From CAWBOY01 sp963790585 (GTDB lineage Bacteria; Planctomycetota; Planctomycetia; Gemmatales; Gemmataceae): DNA of 64,000 bases. The stretch is taken from NCBI GenBank assembly GCA_963790585.1, contig CAWBOY010000001.1, positions 868,001-932,000 on the forward strand, written 5' to 3'. The position numbers and the translations under genes are program-made. Positions within the stretch are counted from its first letter, which is position 1; each line of letters starts with the position of its first letter. The notes beneath the pieces are model-generated. The model was not told the DNA's origin. It was given only the letters and a program-made list of their open reading frames with translations, and made no database searches. Shown here piece after piece: positions 1 through 7,906 of this stretch.

Positions 1-12
1 CGGAGTAGTTTA

Positions 13-94
13 CCGTTATCGGGAGAACAATTTAATAATAAATTGTTTCGACGTTTATCCCGATAACGGGAAAACAATTTAATAATAAATTGTT
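13..94. repeat. Two copies of an AT-rich palindrome plus an 11-bp inverted repeat ahead of the phage genes
   Basis: The 22-nt sequence at 26-47 and again at 73-94 has 9-bp arms (aacaattta / taaattgtt) around the loop ataa. An 11-bp inverted repeat (ccgttatcggg at 13-23, its complement at 59-69) encloses the first copy. A third copy of the core with the loop in the opposite sense lies at 5752-5770 in the large terminase gene. Position ahead of the first phage gene suggests a phage operator or terminator, but no promoter could be assigned. Confidence 0.6.
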
Positions 95-111
95 GGTGTT
101 TCGGGGGGAGC

Positions 112-348
112 ATGATGAGATTGATTCGCCGCATATTAGTTTGGTTGTCAGCTTCGTTTGCCGATCCGATCTTGCGCCTTCAACTGGAGTCGTGCGAGAC
201 TGAGTTGAAGATGCTGGCAGTTAAACTTGAGGCAGCGGAACTGGAGAGGGATAGCCTCGCGTCTGTTGTTGAGCGTGACAGGCGCCGAGTAGCGGCGGAA
301 ACAGCGGAATACTCCATGAAATCGTTTCGCAACGGAGGCGGTTCATGA
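112..348 (+). CDS. Small coiled-coil protein, first gene of the phage module
   Basis: This 78-residue protein has a short hydrophobic N-terminal stretch (about residues 7-16) followed by a charged, leucine-rich segment with heptad character (about residues 25-60), so a coiled coil is likely. A strong purine-rich ribosome binding site (ggggggag) precedes the ATG. Its stop overlaps the start of the portal gene as ATGA, which points to translational coupling within a phage structural operon. No family is recognised. A scaffold or head-assembly accessory role would fit the position, but that is a guess. Confidence 0.5.
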   Translation: MMRLIRRILVWLSASFADPILRLQLESCETELKMLAVKLEAAELERDSLASVVERDRRRVAAETAEYSMKSFRNGGGS

Positions 349-929
349 GTCTCCGTGACACTATGAATAGAGCCGCACAGCTGGCGGATGCAATGTTTTC
401 ATCGGCCCGGACAAAAGCGGCTGGTGAAAGTCTCGTCGCCGGTCAAGGTGCCGGATCGGGTCAACTTGGCTCGAATACGATCGGCATTCGACGCGAGCGG
501 TTGCGGCATTTTATCGGTTGGCAGGCGGCGGTCATTAGAGTAGCAGCGCAAAAGATTGCATCGCAACCATTGCTACTCGCGCGGACACCTAAAAAGGGTA
601 GCCCGAAAAAGCGTTTGAAACACGCGTCCGCGTGCGTGAAGCGGATTCATGATGAAGCGGAAATGATAGACAGTCATCCTATATTGGATGTATTGAATAA
701 TCCAAACGACTTGATGGATTATTGGTCGCTCATCTTTTTAACATTGTGTTCTCTCGAATTAGAAGGCGAATCGTACTGGTGGATATGTAGAGATGACAAG
801 GCGCGGCCGTATTTATGGTATTTAAGTGATGATTGGGTTCAGCCGGTGCATACCGAAAAACGGCTATTTGATTCCTACAAAGTGCTTGTTTACGGGACTG
901 GTCATAGTTTAGCTCGTTTTCAACAGTAA
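345..929 (+). pseudogene. Phage portal protein, N-terminal part
   Basis: The 194 residues resemble the start of HK97-type portal proteins, which form the twelve-subunit DNA entry channel of a tailed-phage head. Portal-like features are the segment with 'GWQAAVIRVAAQKIA', then 'HPILDVLNNPND' and 'ELEGESYWW', the usual run of helices and a beta segment in the first third of the family. Similarity ends near 'FDSYKV'; the last dozen codons and the stop at 929 come from foreign DNA at the left side of the IS1634-type insertion. The remainder of the gene resumes near 2.88 kb. The gene is disrupted and should make no functional portal. Confidence 0.75.
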
Positions 930-2870
930 CACTCGAAAAATAGCCGCTCAACTTGCGAAATCCTCGTGTTTTTCGCGTTTATTGATTCGCCCGCTCGAAA
1001 ATGTAGTGCCAACAAAACTAGTTTATTGCCGCTGAAATAGCTTGATTTATGTCAGATTTGCAGTTAAATTGTGGTGTCGCTTTCCTGCTGGAGACGCACC
1101 CTTGTTTTTCCGCATCAAAAAATCCAAGGCCCACCAGTACCTCCAAATCGTCGAAAACTCTCGACAGGACGGCCGCGTCCAACAACGCGTCCTCCATACT
1201 CTCGGCCGACTCGATGAACTCCAAAAGGACGGCAAACTCGACAGCCTCCTCGCCTCCGGCGCTCGCTTCGCCCAGCACTCCATGCTTCTGACCGCCTACA
1301 AAGAGGGACAAGCACCTGCTGTCAACACCAAACGCATCGGTCCGACCCTCGTCTTCGAACGCCTCTGGAAAGAGACTGGTTGTCAGGAGGTCGTGCGCCG
1401 ACTGCTCGAACACCGCTGTTTCGAATTCGATGTGGAACGGGCCGTATTTCTTACGGTCCTGCATCGACTCTGTGGCACCGGTGGCTACGGTTTTCGCAGC
1501 GACAGGGCCTGTATGGCATGGAAGCAGGACTATCTCGTACCCGGACTCAATGGCAAAGATCACAACAAGGAACTCCAGCTCCACCACCTCTATCGAGCCA
1601 TGGCTTGGCTCGGCGAAACACTTCCTGAAAGTCAGCAAACAGTCTCCAGTAAACTCGTGCCGCGCTGCATCAAAGACCTGATCGAAGAAAATCTGTACGA
1701 ACGCCGACGCGACCTATTCACCAATCTGGACATGGTGTTCTTTGACACCACCTCGCTGTACTTCGAAGGCGAAGGCGGAGACCTACTCGGACAACACGGG
1801 TACAGCAAAGATCATCGTCCCGACTTGCACCAACTGGTGGTGGGCGCGGTGCTGGACAACGAAGGTCGGCCCATTTGCTGTGAGATTTGGCCAGGCAACA
1901 CTTCCGACGTGAACACCCTCATCGCCATTGTGGATCGGCTGCGTATGCGCTTTCACATTCGACAGGCCTGTGTCGTCGCCGACCGCGGCATGATCAGTCG
2001 GGAAGTGGTCGGTGAATTGGAAGATACGAACCGCCCTTTCATCCTTGGGGCACGCATGCGTCGGCAGAAGGAGGTCAGTGACATCGTGCTGTCAGACGCT
2101 GGGTCGTACCAGGAGGTGTTTGGCCCACGCGAGACCTCGGATGATCCAGCACCGCTTCGCGTCAAGGATGTGGAGGTGGAGAAGCGGCGCTATGTGGTGT
2201 GTGTGAACGAAGAGCAGGCCGATCATGACCGTCAGCAACGGGAACGTATCGTGGCATCGCTACGTGAGAAACTCAAACAGGGCGACAAGTCGTTTGTGGG
2301 CAACACAGGATATCGCCGTTATCTGAAGGCGGAGCCGGGCCGTCATTTCACGATCGACGAAGAGAAACTCAAGGCCGAGGCGAAATACGACGGTGTGTGG
2401 GTGTTACGTACAAATACGAAGTTATCGGCGGCGGCGGTGGCCTGTCAATACAAGAAGTTGTGGATGGTGGAACAATGGTTCCGCAATTGCAAAACATTAT
2501 TGGAAACGCGGCCGATTTTCCATCATTGCGACGAGACCATCCGAGGGCACGTCTTCTGCTCATTTTTGGCATTGGTGTTGAAGCAAGAATTGGAATCGCG
2601 CTTGGCCAAGCGTGGCAAGAAATTGGAATGGGCGAATATTCTACGCGATTTGGAGCGTGTGCAATATGTGGAGGTGGCTCGGGATGGCAAAAAGTTCCTC
2701 CTGCGTAGCGAACTGCAAGGGACGGCCGGCCACGTATTCCAGGCGGTCGGCGTAGCGGCGCCGCCGACGGTGCAGGAAGGCGGCATGCCGGAATAGGCGG
2801 CGGGCGTGCGCCTTGGCTTTGGAAATCAGTAGGGCTCCGCAGGAGCGAACCGTAGTGCCAACGCGGCCAC
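930..2870 (+). mobile_element. IS1634-family-like insertion inside the portal gene (approximate limits)
   Basis: A complete transposase gene and about 100-150 bp of flanking non-phage DNA separate the two portal pieces. No clear terminal inverted repeats could be found. The 11-bp direct repeat gtagtgccaac occurs at 1003-1013 and 2852-2862 and could be a target duplication, but the portal frame is already closed at 929, so the true left end may lie further left, roughly 890-930. Members of this family are known to make long or variable target duplications, which would blur the ends. Confidence 0.7.
1102..2796 (+). CDS. IS1634-family DDE transposase
   Basis: The protein of about 565 residues carries the family opening 'KKSKAHQYLQIVENSR' and 'LGRLDELQK', then the RNase-H-like DDE core: first Asp in 'FFDTTSLYFEG', second in 'VVADRGM', and the Glu in 'WMVEQWFRNCKTLLETRP', a YREK-like box. 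Full-length family members are 550-600 residues, so this copy is complete. The family usually starts at the residue matching the TTG at 1102; the frame is open upstream to another TTG at 1042, so the start is uncertain. It has no frameshift, unlike many host genes here, and is probably still active or recently so. Confidence 0.88.
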   Translation: MFFRIKKSKAHQYLQIVENSRQDGRVQQRVLHTLGRLDELQKDGKLDSLLASGARFAQHSMLLTAYKEGQAPAVNTKRIGPTLVFERLWKETGCQEVVRRLLEHRCFEFDVERAVFLTVLHRLCGTGGYGFRSDRACMAWKQDYLVPGLNGKDHNKELQLHHLYRAMAWLGETLPESQQTVSSKLVPRCIKDLIEENLYERRRDLFTNLDMVFFDTTSLYFEGEGGDLLGQHGYSKDHRPDLHQLVVGAVLDNEGRPICCEIWPGNTSDVNTLIAIVDRLRMRFHIRQACVVADRGMISREVVGELEDTNRPFILGARMRRQKEVSDIVLSDAGSYQEVFGPRETSDDPAPLRVKDVEVEKRRYVVCVNEEQADHDRQQRERIVASLREKLKQGDKSFVGNTGYRRYLKAEPGRHFTIDEEKLKAEAKYDGVWVLRTNTKLSAAAVACQYKKLWMVEQWFRNCKTLLETRPIFHHCDETIRGHVFCSFLALVLKQELESRLAKRGKKLEWANILRDLERVQYVEVARDGKKFLLRSELQGTAGHVFQAVGVAAPPTVQEGGMPE

Positions 2871-3724
2871 ACGAAATCATAACGCCTTGCGGGGAAAGAA
2901 CTTACAAAACTGAGGTGTCGAAAACGAGTTTAGATATTCCGCCTGAAGATATAATCCGGTTTAGCATACCGGATATTAAAAATCCGTATGCTGGCGGTTT
3001 GTCTACATTGTCGCTAAATGCGTTGGCTTGTGTGACGGACGAGCATTTACAAATTAGCCAGCAAAAGGCTTTTCAAAATGGATTGATGCCTGGCATCGGA
3101 ATTGTTATTGGTCGGCATCCGGACGTAGCTGGTGCGCCGGGTGAAAGACCTATTCTTTCAAAGGAACAAAGGGCGCAGTTAATTGCAGCTCTCAAATTAG
3201 CTTACCGGGGGCCGTTAAATACGGGCGAGCCGTTCATCATGGATGGACTAGTTGAAGATATAAAGCAGCTGACGACTAACCCGAACGAAATGGGTTTTCT
3301 TGAGAGCGGCAAAGATACGAAGGGGCGCATCACGCAAGGGTTCCTGACGAACCCGATTGTAATGGGACAAATTGAGGGCGTTAATCGGGCAAGCGCCACC
3401 ATTGCTAGTGAGAATTGGTTGGCACATAAAATCAATCCGTTGATCGAACGCTTGTCATCCGCCTTAACTCATCAATTATTACCACGGTTGGGGGAACCGG
3501 ATCTCTTATTGTGGATCGAAGAGGCACGCGCGCATGATCCGGACCAAAAGAGAGCAGACCTTGACCAGCTGGCGAAATATGGAGCCTTACGCAAGAACGA
3601 GTTGAGAGATGCGTATGACCTTCCTCCGTTGGAGGGGGATGAGGGAGACGCGCTGATCGAATCGCCGCAACCGGCGGGATTGGAGGCGGGCATTTCTGCC
3701 CGATCCTTTCAGTTCCTTGACTAA
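2813..3724 (+). pseudogene. Phage portal protein, C-terminal part
   Basis: Portal sequence resumes at about 2880 with 'RTYKTEV' and continues through 'IPPEDIIRF', 'NPYAGGLSTLSLNA' and 'QISQQKAFQNG', which match the conserved middle of HK97-type portals (the loop before the stem, then the helices of the wing). The last 60 residues are the usual variable acidic tail. The first 20-25 codons of the open frame belong to the insertion. A short linker of the portal may have been lost at the junction. It ends 7 nt after the possible TTG start of the next gene, consistent with an operon. Confidence 0.75.
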
Positions 3725-4520
3725 GCATACGGCCGCATGGTTAGCCATGCACTCTGCCGGTAGCCGAACGCTCTACCGATCGCTCATGACGTTCTTCCGC
3801 GAACAGGCCGACGAAGTTGCTGACTTGATTCGTGATGGTGCCGGGCTGAACGTGGAGATGCTTTACCAGAGCGATCAATGGTCTATCCGGTTAAAGACCG
3901 AAGTAGCAAGCGCGATTACCCGGCTTGCGTTGCAAGGTGCAACAACGGAACTCGGGCGCGTTCGGCACCGTGCCACGGAAAAGAAAGAAGCAGTAACGAT
4001 TGGTACGGGGTTACTCGCATTACCGCCGATCGTGAGGGAGCGAGTTGAATGGTTCGTGCAAACGTCGATCGCGCAACCGTGGTGGTCAAACCTTGTAGCG
4101 GGTGTGAGGGACGATCTCGCAACCGCGTTGATTGACTCGATACACGCCGGTGAAAATCTGTACCAGTCATCGCAGCGCGTGAGATCGGTTCTCATCGGCG
4201 CGAGTCAGGCAAGGGCAGAACTCATCGTTCGTACAGAGGCGACGGGTAGCCTTAATGCGGGTGCGGATGCCGCTCGTCATCAGTTGCACGCAATGGGTGT
4301 TCTTGCCGGCGTGGAGTGGTTCGCGGTCTTAGACCACAAGACGAGAGCATCCCATGAAGCCTTGCACGGCACGATAGTCAATGTCGGCGAAGATTTCATT
4401 GTGGGTAATGAGAAGGCACCGTATCCCGGATACATGGGATTAAGTCCGGAAGAGAAATGCAATTGCCGGTGTACGTCGATAAGTGTCTTGAAGGATTTAG
4501 AAGACATTGACGATATGTAA
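3717..4520 (+). CDS. Phage MuF-like (SPP1 gp7) head morphogenesis protein
   Basis: The 267-residue product shows the hallmarks of the MuF/gp7 family, a minor head protein bound to the portal: 'ARAELIVRTEAT' followed about 35 residues later by 'WFAVLDHKTRASHEALHG', and the cysteine-rich end 'KCNCRCTSI'. The family is encoded next to portal genes in many tailed phages. The start is either TTG 3717, overlapping the portal end, or ATG 3747; the overlap favours the first. The gene is intact even though its neighbours on both sides are broken. Confidence 0.82.
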   Translation: MTKHTAAWLAMHSAGSRTLYRSLMTFFREQADEVADLIRDGAGLNVEMLYQSDQWSIRLKTEVASAITRLALQGATTELGRVRHRATEKKEAVTIGTGLLALPPIVRERVEWFVQTSIAQPWWSNLVAGVRDDLATALIDSIHAGENLYQSSQRVRSVLIGASQARAELIVRTEATGSLNAGADAARHQLHAMGVLAGVEWFAVLDHKTRASHEALHGTIVNVGEDFIVGNEKAPYPGYMGLSPEEKCNCRCTSISVLKDLEDIDDM

Positions 4521-4531
4521 AGGTGAGTTAT

Positions 4532-5092
4532 ATGGCTAAGGCAAACAAGATTGAGACGCAACGCCGTATAGCGAAAGTGCTTGAGATGAGATTGCACGGT
4601 AAGACCATTACCGAGATTAGTCGATTCGCAGCGGAAGAAAAATGGAACGTAGGACAACGCCAGCTTTCGAGGTATTCCGAGCAAGCGGACGAATTGCTTG
4701 TCCAGCAAGTAGCAGAAAATCGGGACCGCATGTTCGCACGGCATCTAGGCCAGAGGCGGACGCTTTACGGCTTGGCTTTGAATGAGAGGGACTATCGCAC
4801 GGCGTTGGCGGTGTTAAAGGATGAAGCGGAGTTGATGGGGTTGTACCCGGCCAAACGCACGGAATTAAGCGGCACGGATGGCGGGCCCATTCAAGTAGAA
4901 ACGACGGTGTTAAATGACCATGAGCAACGAGCCGCGTTCATTGCCATCATGGCAGCTCGCGGCGATAGACCGCTTGCGATCGAGCAAGATGAGCAAGGAA
5001 GAAGCGAAGCTATGGACGGAACCCGAGACGGTAATGAGTCTGGCGGGAATGCAACCGGATGCGTGGCAGACTACGCTTCTCCGATCGTGTGA
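4532..5092 (+). CDS. Putative phage terminase small subunit
   Basis: The start ATG 4532 has aaaggtgag six bases upstream; a GTG at 4523 is the alternative. Residues 1-70 are basic and look like a helix-turn-helix ('RLHGKTITEISRFAAEEKWNV'-type spacing), followed by a helical segment 'RTLYGLALNERDYRTALAVLKDEAELMGLYP' seen in small terminase-like phage proteins that bind pac/cos DNA and regulate the large subunit. Assignment rests on this and on its position just before the large terminase. The 3' end overlaps the large terminase frame by about 180 bp (or 100 bp if that gene starts at 4989). Confidence 0.6.
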   Translation: MAKANKIETQRRIAKVLEMRLHGKTITEISRFAAEEKWNVGQRQLSRYSEQADELLVQQVAENRDRMFARHLGQRRTLYGLALNERDYRTALAVLKDEAELMGLYPAKRTELSGTDGGPIQVETTVLNDHEQRAAFIAIMAARGDRPLAIEQDEQGRSEAMDGTRDGNESGGNATGCVADYASPIV

Positions 5093-5732
5093 CCCGCGAA
5101 CGCTCTTGCTCTGCTCTCGTCAAAGTGGGAAGTCCCAAACGGCAGCGGCGCTTGCTATCAAGACGGCGGTACTTGAAATGCCTGCCCTTATCCTCATCTT
5201 GTCACCATCTTTGAGGCAATCGGGTGAGCTATATAGAGCGAAGCTGTTGCCATTGCTTCGGGGTGTACTTCCCGTTGTGGAAGTAGTGCAAGAGACAAAG
5301 CTACAACTAGAACTCTCCAACGGATCACGCATCGTCAGCTTGCCAGAAAATGAGATCGGCATCCGTGGATACTCTGGCGTTTCATTGCTCATCATAGACG
5401 AAGCGGCTCGCGTGAGTGATGGTCTTTACCTGGCGGTACGTCCCATGCTTGCGGTTAGCCGTGGCCGCTTGATTGCGCTGTCTACTCCCTACGGCAAGCG
5501 GGGATGGTTCTACGATGAATGGCAGAGCAACCGACCGTGGCAACGGATCCGCATTACTGCCGACGAATGCCCACGGATACCGGCGGAGTTCCTTGCCGAA
5601 GAGCGGGAGACGTTGGGGGACCGCTATTACCGGCAAGAATATGAATGCTCATTCGAGGAAACTGAGGACACCGTATTCAGTCACGATGACATACTTGCGG
5701 GCGCGGCTACCTATTCCGATTCGATACTATGA
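4914..5732 (+). pseudogene. Phage terminase large subunit, ATPase part
   Basis: This segment encodes the packaging motor ATPase: an adenine-binding 'MQPDAWQ' motif, Walker A-like 'CSRQSGKS' about 45 residues later, Walker B with catalytic Glu 'LLIIDEAARV', and coupling motif 'ALSTPYGKRGWFY'. ATG 4989 is a possible later start. The frame closes with TGA at 5730-5732, after which the same frame resumes at 5787 with the nuclease domain. The 54-bp gap contains a copy of the AT-rich palindrome found twice at the window start, so a small insertion or local rearrangement broke the gene here. Confidence 0.85.
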
Positions 5733-5751
5733 CGCTCTCTTTTATAGCCGT

Positions 5752-5770
5752 ACAATTTATTATTAAATTG
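5752..5770. repeat. Third copy of the AT-rich palindrome, inside the large terminase gene
   Basis: The 19 bp acaatttattattaaattg is the same palindromic core as at 27-46 and 74-93 but with the loop ttat, that is, inserted in the other orientation. It lies in the only stretch (5733-5786) that interrupts the terminase frame between its ATPase and nuclease domains. Whether it is a mobile repeat, an operator, or an intra-operon start region for the downstream piece cannot be decided from the sequence. Confidence 0.55.
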
Positions 5771-5786
5771 ATGGGGAACGGCGACT

Positions 5787-6042
5787 ATGCGTATCTTTAT
5801 TGGGAACGATCTTGGACAGGCAAGCGACTATACCGCGTTGACCGTGGTGGTTGAAGATGACGGGATCTATCACTTGCGTTACCTGGATCGGTTCCGTGGC
5901 ATCCCGTACCCGTCCATTGTCGAGCGTGTTGCTACATTGGTGCGTAGGTTGACCGCGAAGAACGGTCGCGCGCCGGTTGCGATCGGCAACGGGTTGTATT
6001 TACCCGTCTCACCATGCAAATTGATCGTTGACGCAACGGGGG
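5787..6042 (+). pseudogene. Phage terminase large subunit, first part of the nuclease domain
   Basis: The sequence 'RIFIGNDLGQASDYTALTVV' is the start of the RNase-H-like nuclease domain of large terminases; the Asp in 'GNDLGQ' is the first metal ligand, and 'LIVDATG' supplies the next catalytic Asp. The frame is the same as the ATPase part. Coding sequence stops at 6042 where the IS21-type element begins. Joining 6042 to 10331 after removing one copy of the 9-bp target duplication restores 'DATGVGRAVVDMF' in frame. Confidence 0.85.
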
Positions 6043-6300
6043 TGTCAGCAGCGTTTTAGCATGGGGCCAAAATTGCGCGGTGGCCCGGGCCAGGGCGCGC
6101 AGGCAGGATCGCGGGCCAGGCCGCGCGCTTTCGTAGAGGGCCATAGGCGTGCACTGTCCCGGGCCAGCACGCGGCGTGGTTCTTTGGTTGGGATTTTGTG
6201 ATAGGCTTGAAGCACTTCCCAGCGCCACTCGGCGCCAAAACGCCTCGGAGCCAGGCGCCAACCTGGCCCCGAGACTTGACCGGCGGGAGCAAGACCTCCC

Positions 6301-6804
6301 TTGGGCCCACCCTCATTTCAGCATTTCTGTGGCCAACGGCCAGAGGCACCATGTCTTCGTCGAACGCGGCGTTGTTTGCTCAAGGGTTGTGAGCGACGCT
6401 TCACGCCGGCGCATCCTCAGGCGCGCTGTTGCAGCGCGGCCTGTCGCCGGGCGGCCCAACGGTGGCGGCGCTGGCAAGCGAGTCGGCGATATCGGGTTAC
6501 CGAGCAGGGTCAAGAGCGGCGGCGGGAACAGAGCCGGCGGTATCGCGAGCGACAGCGTCAGCAACAGCGAACCGAGTCAGCTGACGAAGCTTTGCCGCGC
6601 GAGGGCCAGCGCCCAGGGTCTGCGTGCGATGATTTTGCCAGGCGGCCCTGCGATCGACCGGGTTGTTATGAGCTTTTCCCGATCGCCGATGAACAATCGT
6701 GCAAGCGATTCTGTAGTTTGGCCTGCCGACTGGCGTTACGTCGCGTGTTGGATCGTGAGGCGCGTATCGGTCGCGGCGTCGGCGCTGGCGTTCGGAACGT
6801 GTGA
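6301..6804 (+). CDS. Tandem zinc-finger-like basic protein carried by the IS21-type element
   Basis: The 167-residue frame contains two copies of a cysteine pattern: 'CLLKGC' followed by 'CCSAACRRAAQRW', and near the C-terminus 'CDRPGC' followed by 'CKRFCSLACRLALRR'. The spacing C-x4-C ... C-x3-C suggests two small zinc-binding fingers of FCS/MYM-like type, separated by an arginine-glutamine-rich helix. Such a protein could bind the element's ends or its own operator, but this is inference. The start is uncertain (TTG 6301 is the open-frame start; no good ribosome site). It lies upstream of parB in the same direction. Confidence 0.5.
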   Translation: MGPPSFQHFCGQRPEAPCLRRTRRCLLKGCERRFTPAHPQARCCSAACRRAAQRWRRWQASRRYRVTEQGQERRREQSRRYRERQRQQQRTESADEALPREGQRPGSACDDFARRPCDRPGCYELFPIADEQSCKRFCSLACRLALRRVLDREARIGRGVGAGVRNV

Positions 6805-6991
6805 CCGAGCGTGTGCGGCCTCCAGATACGTCGTGACCAAGTCTTTGCAGATATTTTTGAGCGAGCAGCCAGGATAAAGTGCCTCCACCCCAAACCGGAG
6901 AGAGGAGCGGGCGGTCGCGAGAGCGATTTTGCGTCCCCCGTTTCCTTTCTTCGAATGGAGGAAAGAGGGAGGTTGCGTGGAGGGTCCGTAC

Positions 6992-7906
6992 ATGAGTTGG
7001 AACGATGGCAACTCCCGACCAGTATCCCTGGGTGACCTGGGCCAGCACTATCGGCGTTATCGCCTCACCGATCCGGAGGCGGAGGAAGCAATGGCGGGAT
7101 CGCTGCGTCGTTGGGGGCAGTTGTCACCGGTAGTGGTGTGTATGCGTCAGCAAAAATTGGAACTCCTCGACGGCTTCAAGCGTTATGCGGCGGCACGCCA
7201 GGTAGGTGGGTTAAGGAGTCTGAGCGTACGAGTATTGGAGGTGGATGAGCCGACGGCAAAGGCGGCGATTCTGGGGTTGAACCGTGGTCAGGGTCCGGTG
7301 CGGGAGTTGGAGGAGGCCTGGGTCGTCCAGGGGTTGGTACGTGACGATGGGATGACGCAGGTGGAGGCGGCTCACTTGCTGGGCCGGCACAAGAGTTGGG
7401 TGTGTCGCCGCCTGGCGTTGTTGGAGCGGTTGAGTGTAGTGGTGAAAGAGGATTTGCGTTTGGGATTAGTGGGTCCGTCGTTGGCCCGTCAATTGACGCG
7501 GTTGCCCGTGGGCAACCAGGAAGCATTGTTGGAGTTGACGCGCCGGGAGACGTTGACGGCTCAGGAAGTGAGCGGCGTGATCGAGTTGTTGCAAGGTGCC
7601 AGTGACGAGCAGGCGGCGTTCGTGCTGGCGAAGCCTCGTGAGGCGTTGGCTCAGGTAAACGGTATGCCGACGGCATTGCGGGATCCACGTCTGAGTGGAG
7701 CCGGGAACTGGCTGGCGAAGCATTTGAGACAGGCTTTGGAAACACTGACTCGTCTGGAGAATTGGCTTCGGACGCCGAACGTGCTTGAGTTGCGAACGCA
7801 GGATCGTGAGATCCTCCAGCCGATATTGGCGCGTGTCGGCGATCAGTCCCATGTGGTGGCGGAGTTGGTGTTGGGACCGGACCTCAAGCGTATGAGGCTG
7901 CCATGA
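6992..7906 (+). CDS. ParB/RepB-type DNA-binding protein in the IS21-type element
   Basis: ATG 6992 has ggagg nine bases upstream. The 304-residue protein has an N-terminal ParB/sulfiredoxin-like domain (about residues 10-95) with 'LLDGFKRYAAARQVG' in the place of the ParB GERR box, then the helix-turn-helix domain: 'RELEEAWVVQGLVRDDG', 'TQVEAAHLLGRHKSWVCRRL' and 'LSVVVKEDLRLGLV'. This is the full ParB layout minus an obvious C-terminal dimer domain. ParB proteins bind centromere-like sites and slide on DNA; here the gene ends in an ATGA overlap with istA, so it is coupled to transposition genes rather than to a parA. A role as transposition regulator or target selector is inference. Confidence 0.82.
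   Translation: MSWNDGNSRPVSLGDLGQHYRRYRLTDPEAEEAMAGSLRRWGQLSPVVVCMRQQKLELLDGFKRYAAARQVGGLRSLSVRVLEVDEPTAKAAILGLNRGQGPVRELEEAWVVQGLVRDDGMTQVEAAHLLGRHKSWVCRRLALLERLSVVVKEDLRLGLVGPSLARQLTRLPVGNQEALLELTRRETLTAQEVSGVIELLQGASDEQAAFVLAKPREALAQVNGMPTALRDPRLSGAGNWLAKHLRQALETLTRLENWLRTPNVLELRTQDREILQPILARVGDQSHVVAELVLGPDLKRMRLP

Noticed and set aside
1003..2862. 11-bp direct repeat gtagtgccaac as the target duplication of the IS1634-type element
   Set aside because: The portal frame is already lost at 929, left of the first copy, and no terminal inverted repeats flank the repeat, so it was kept only as a possibility.
7176..7745. Long proline-rich open frame on the minus strand across the ParB-like gene
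   Set aside because: It is the antisense shadow of a GC-rich gene with clear ParB domains; composition is low-complexity.
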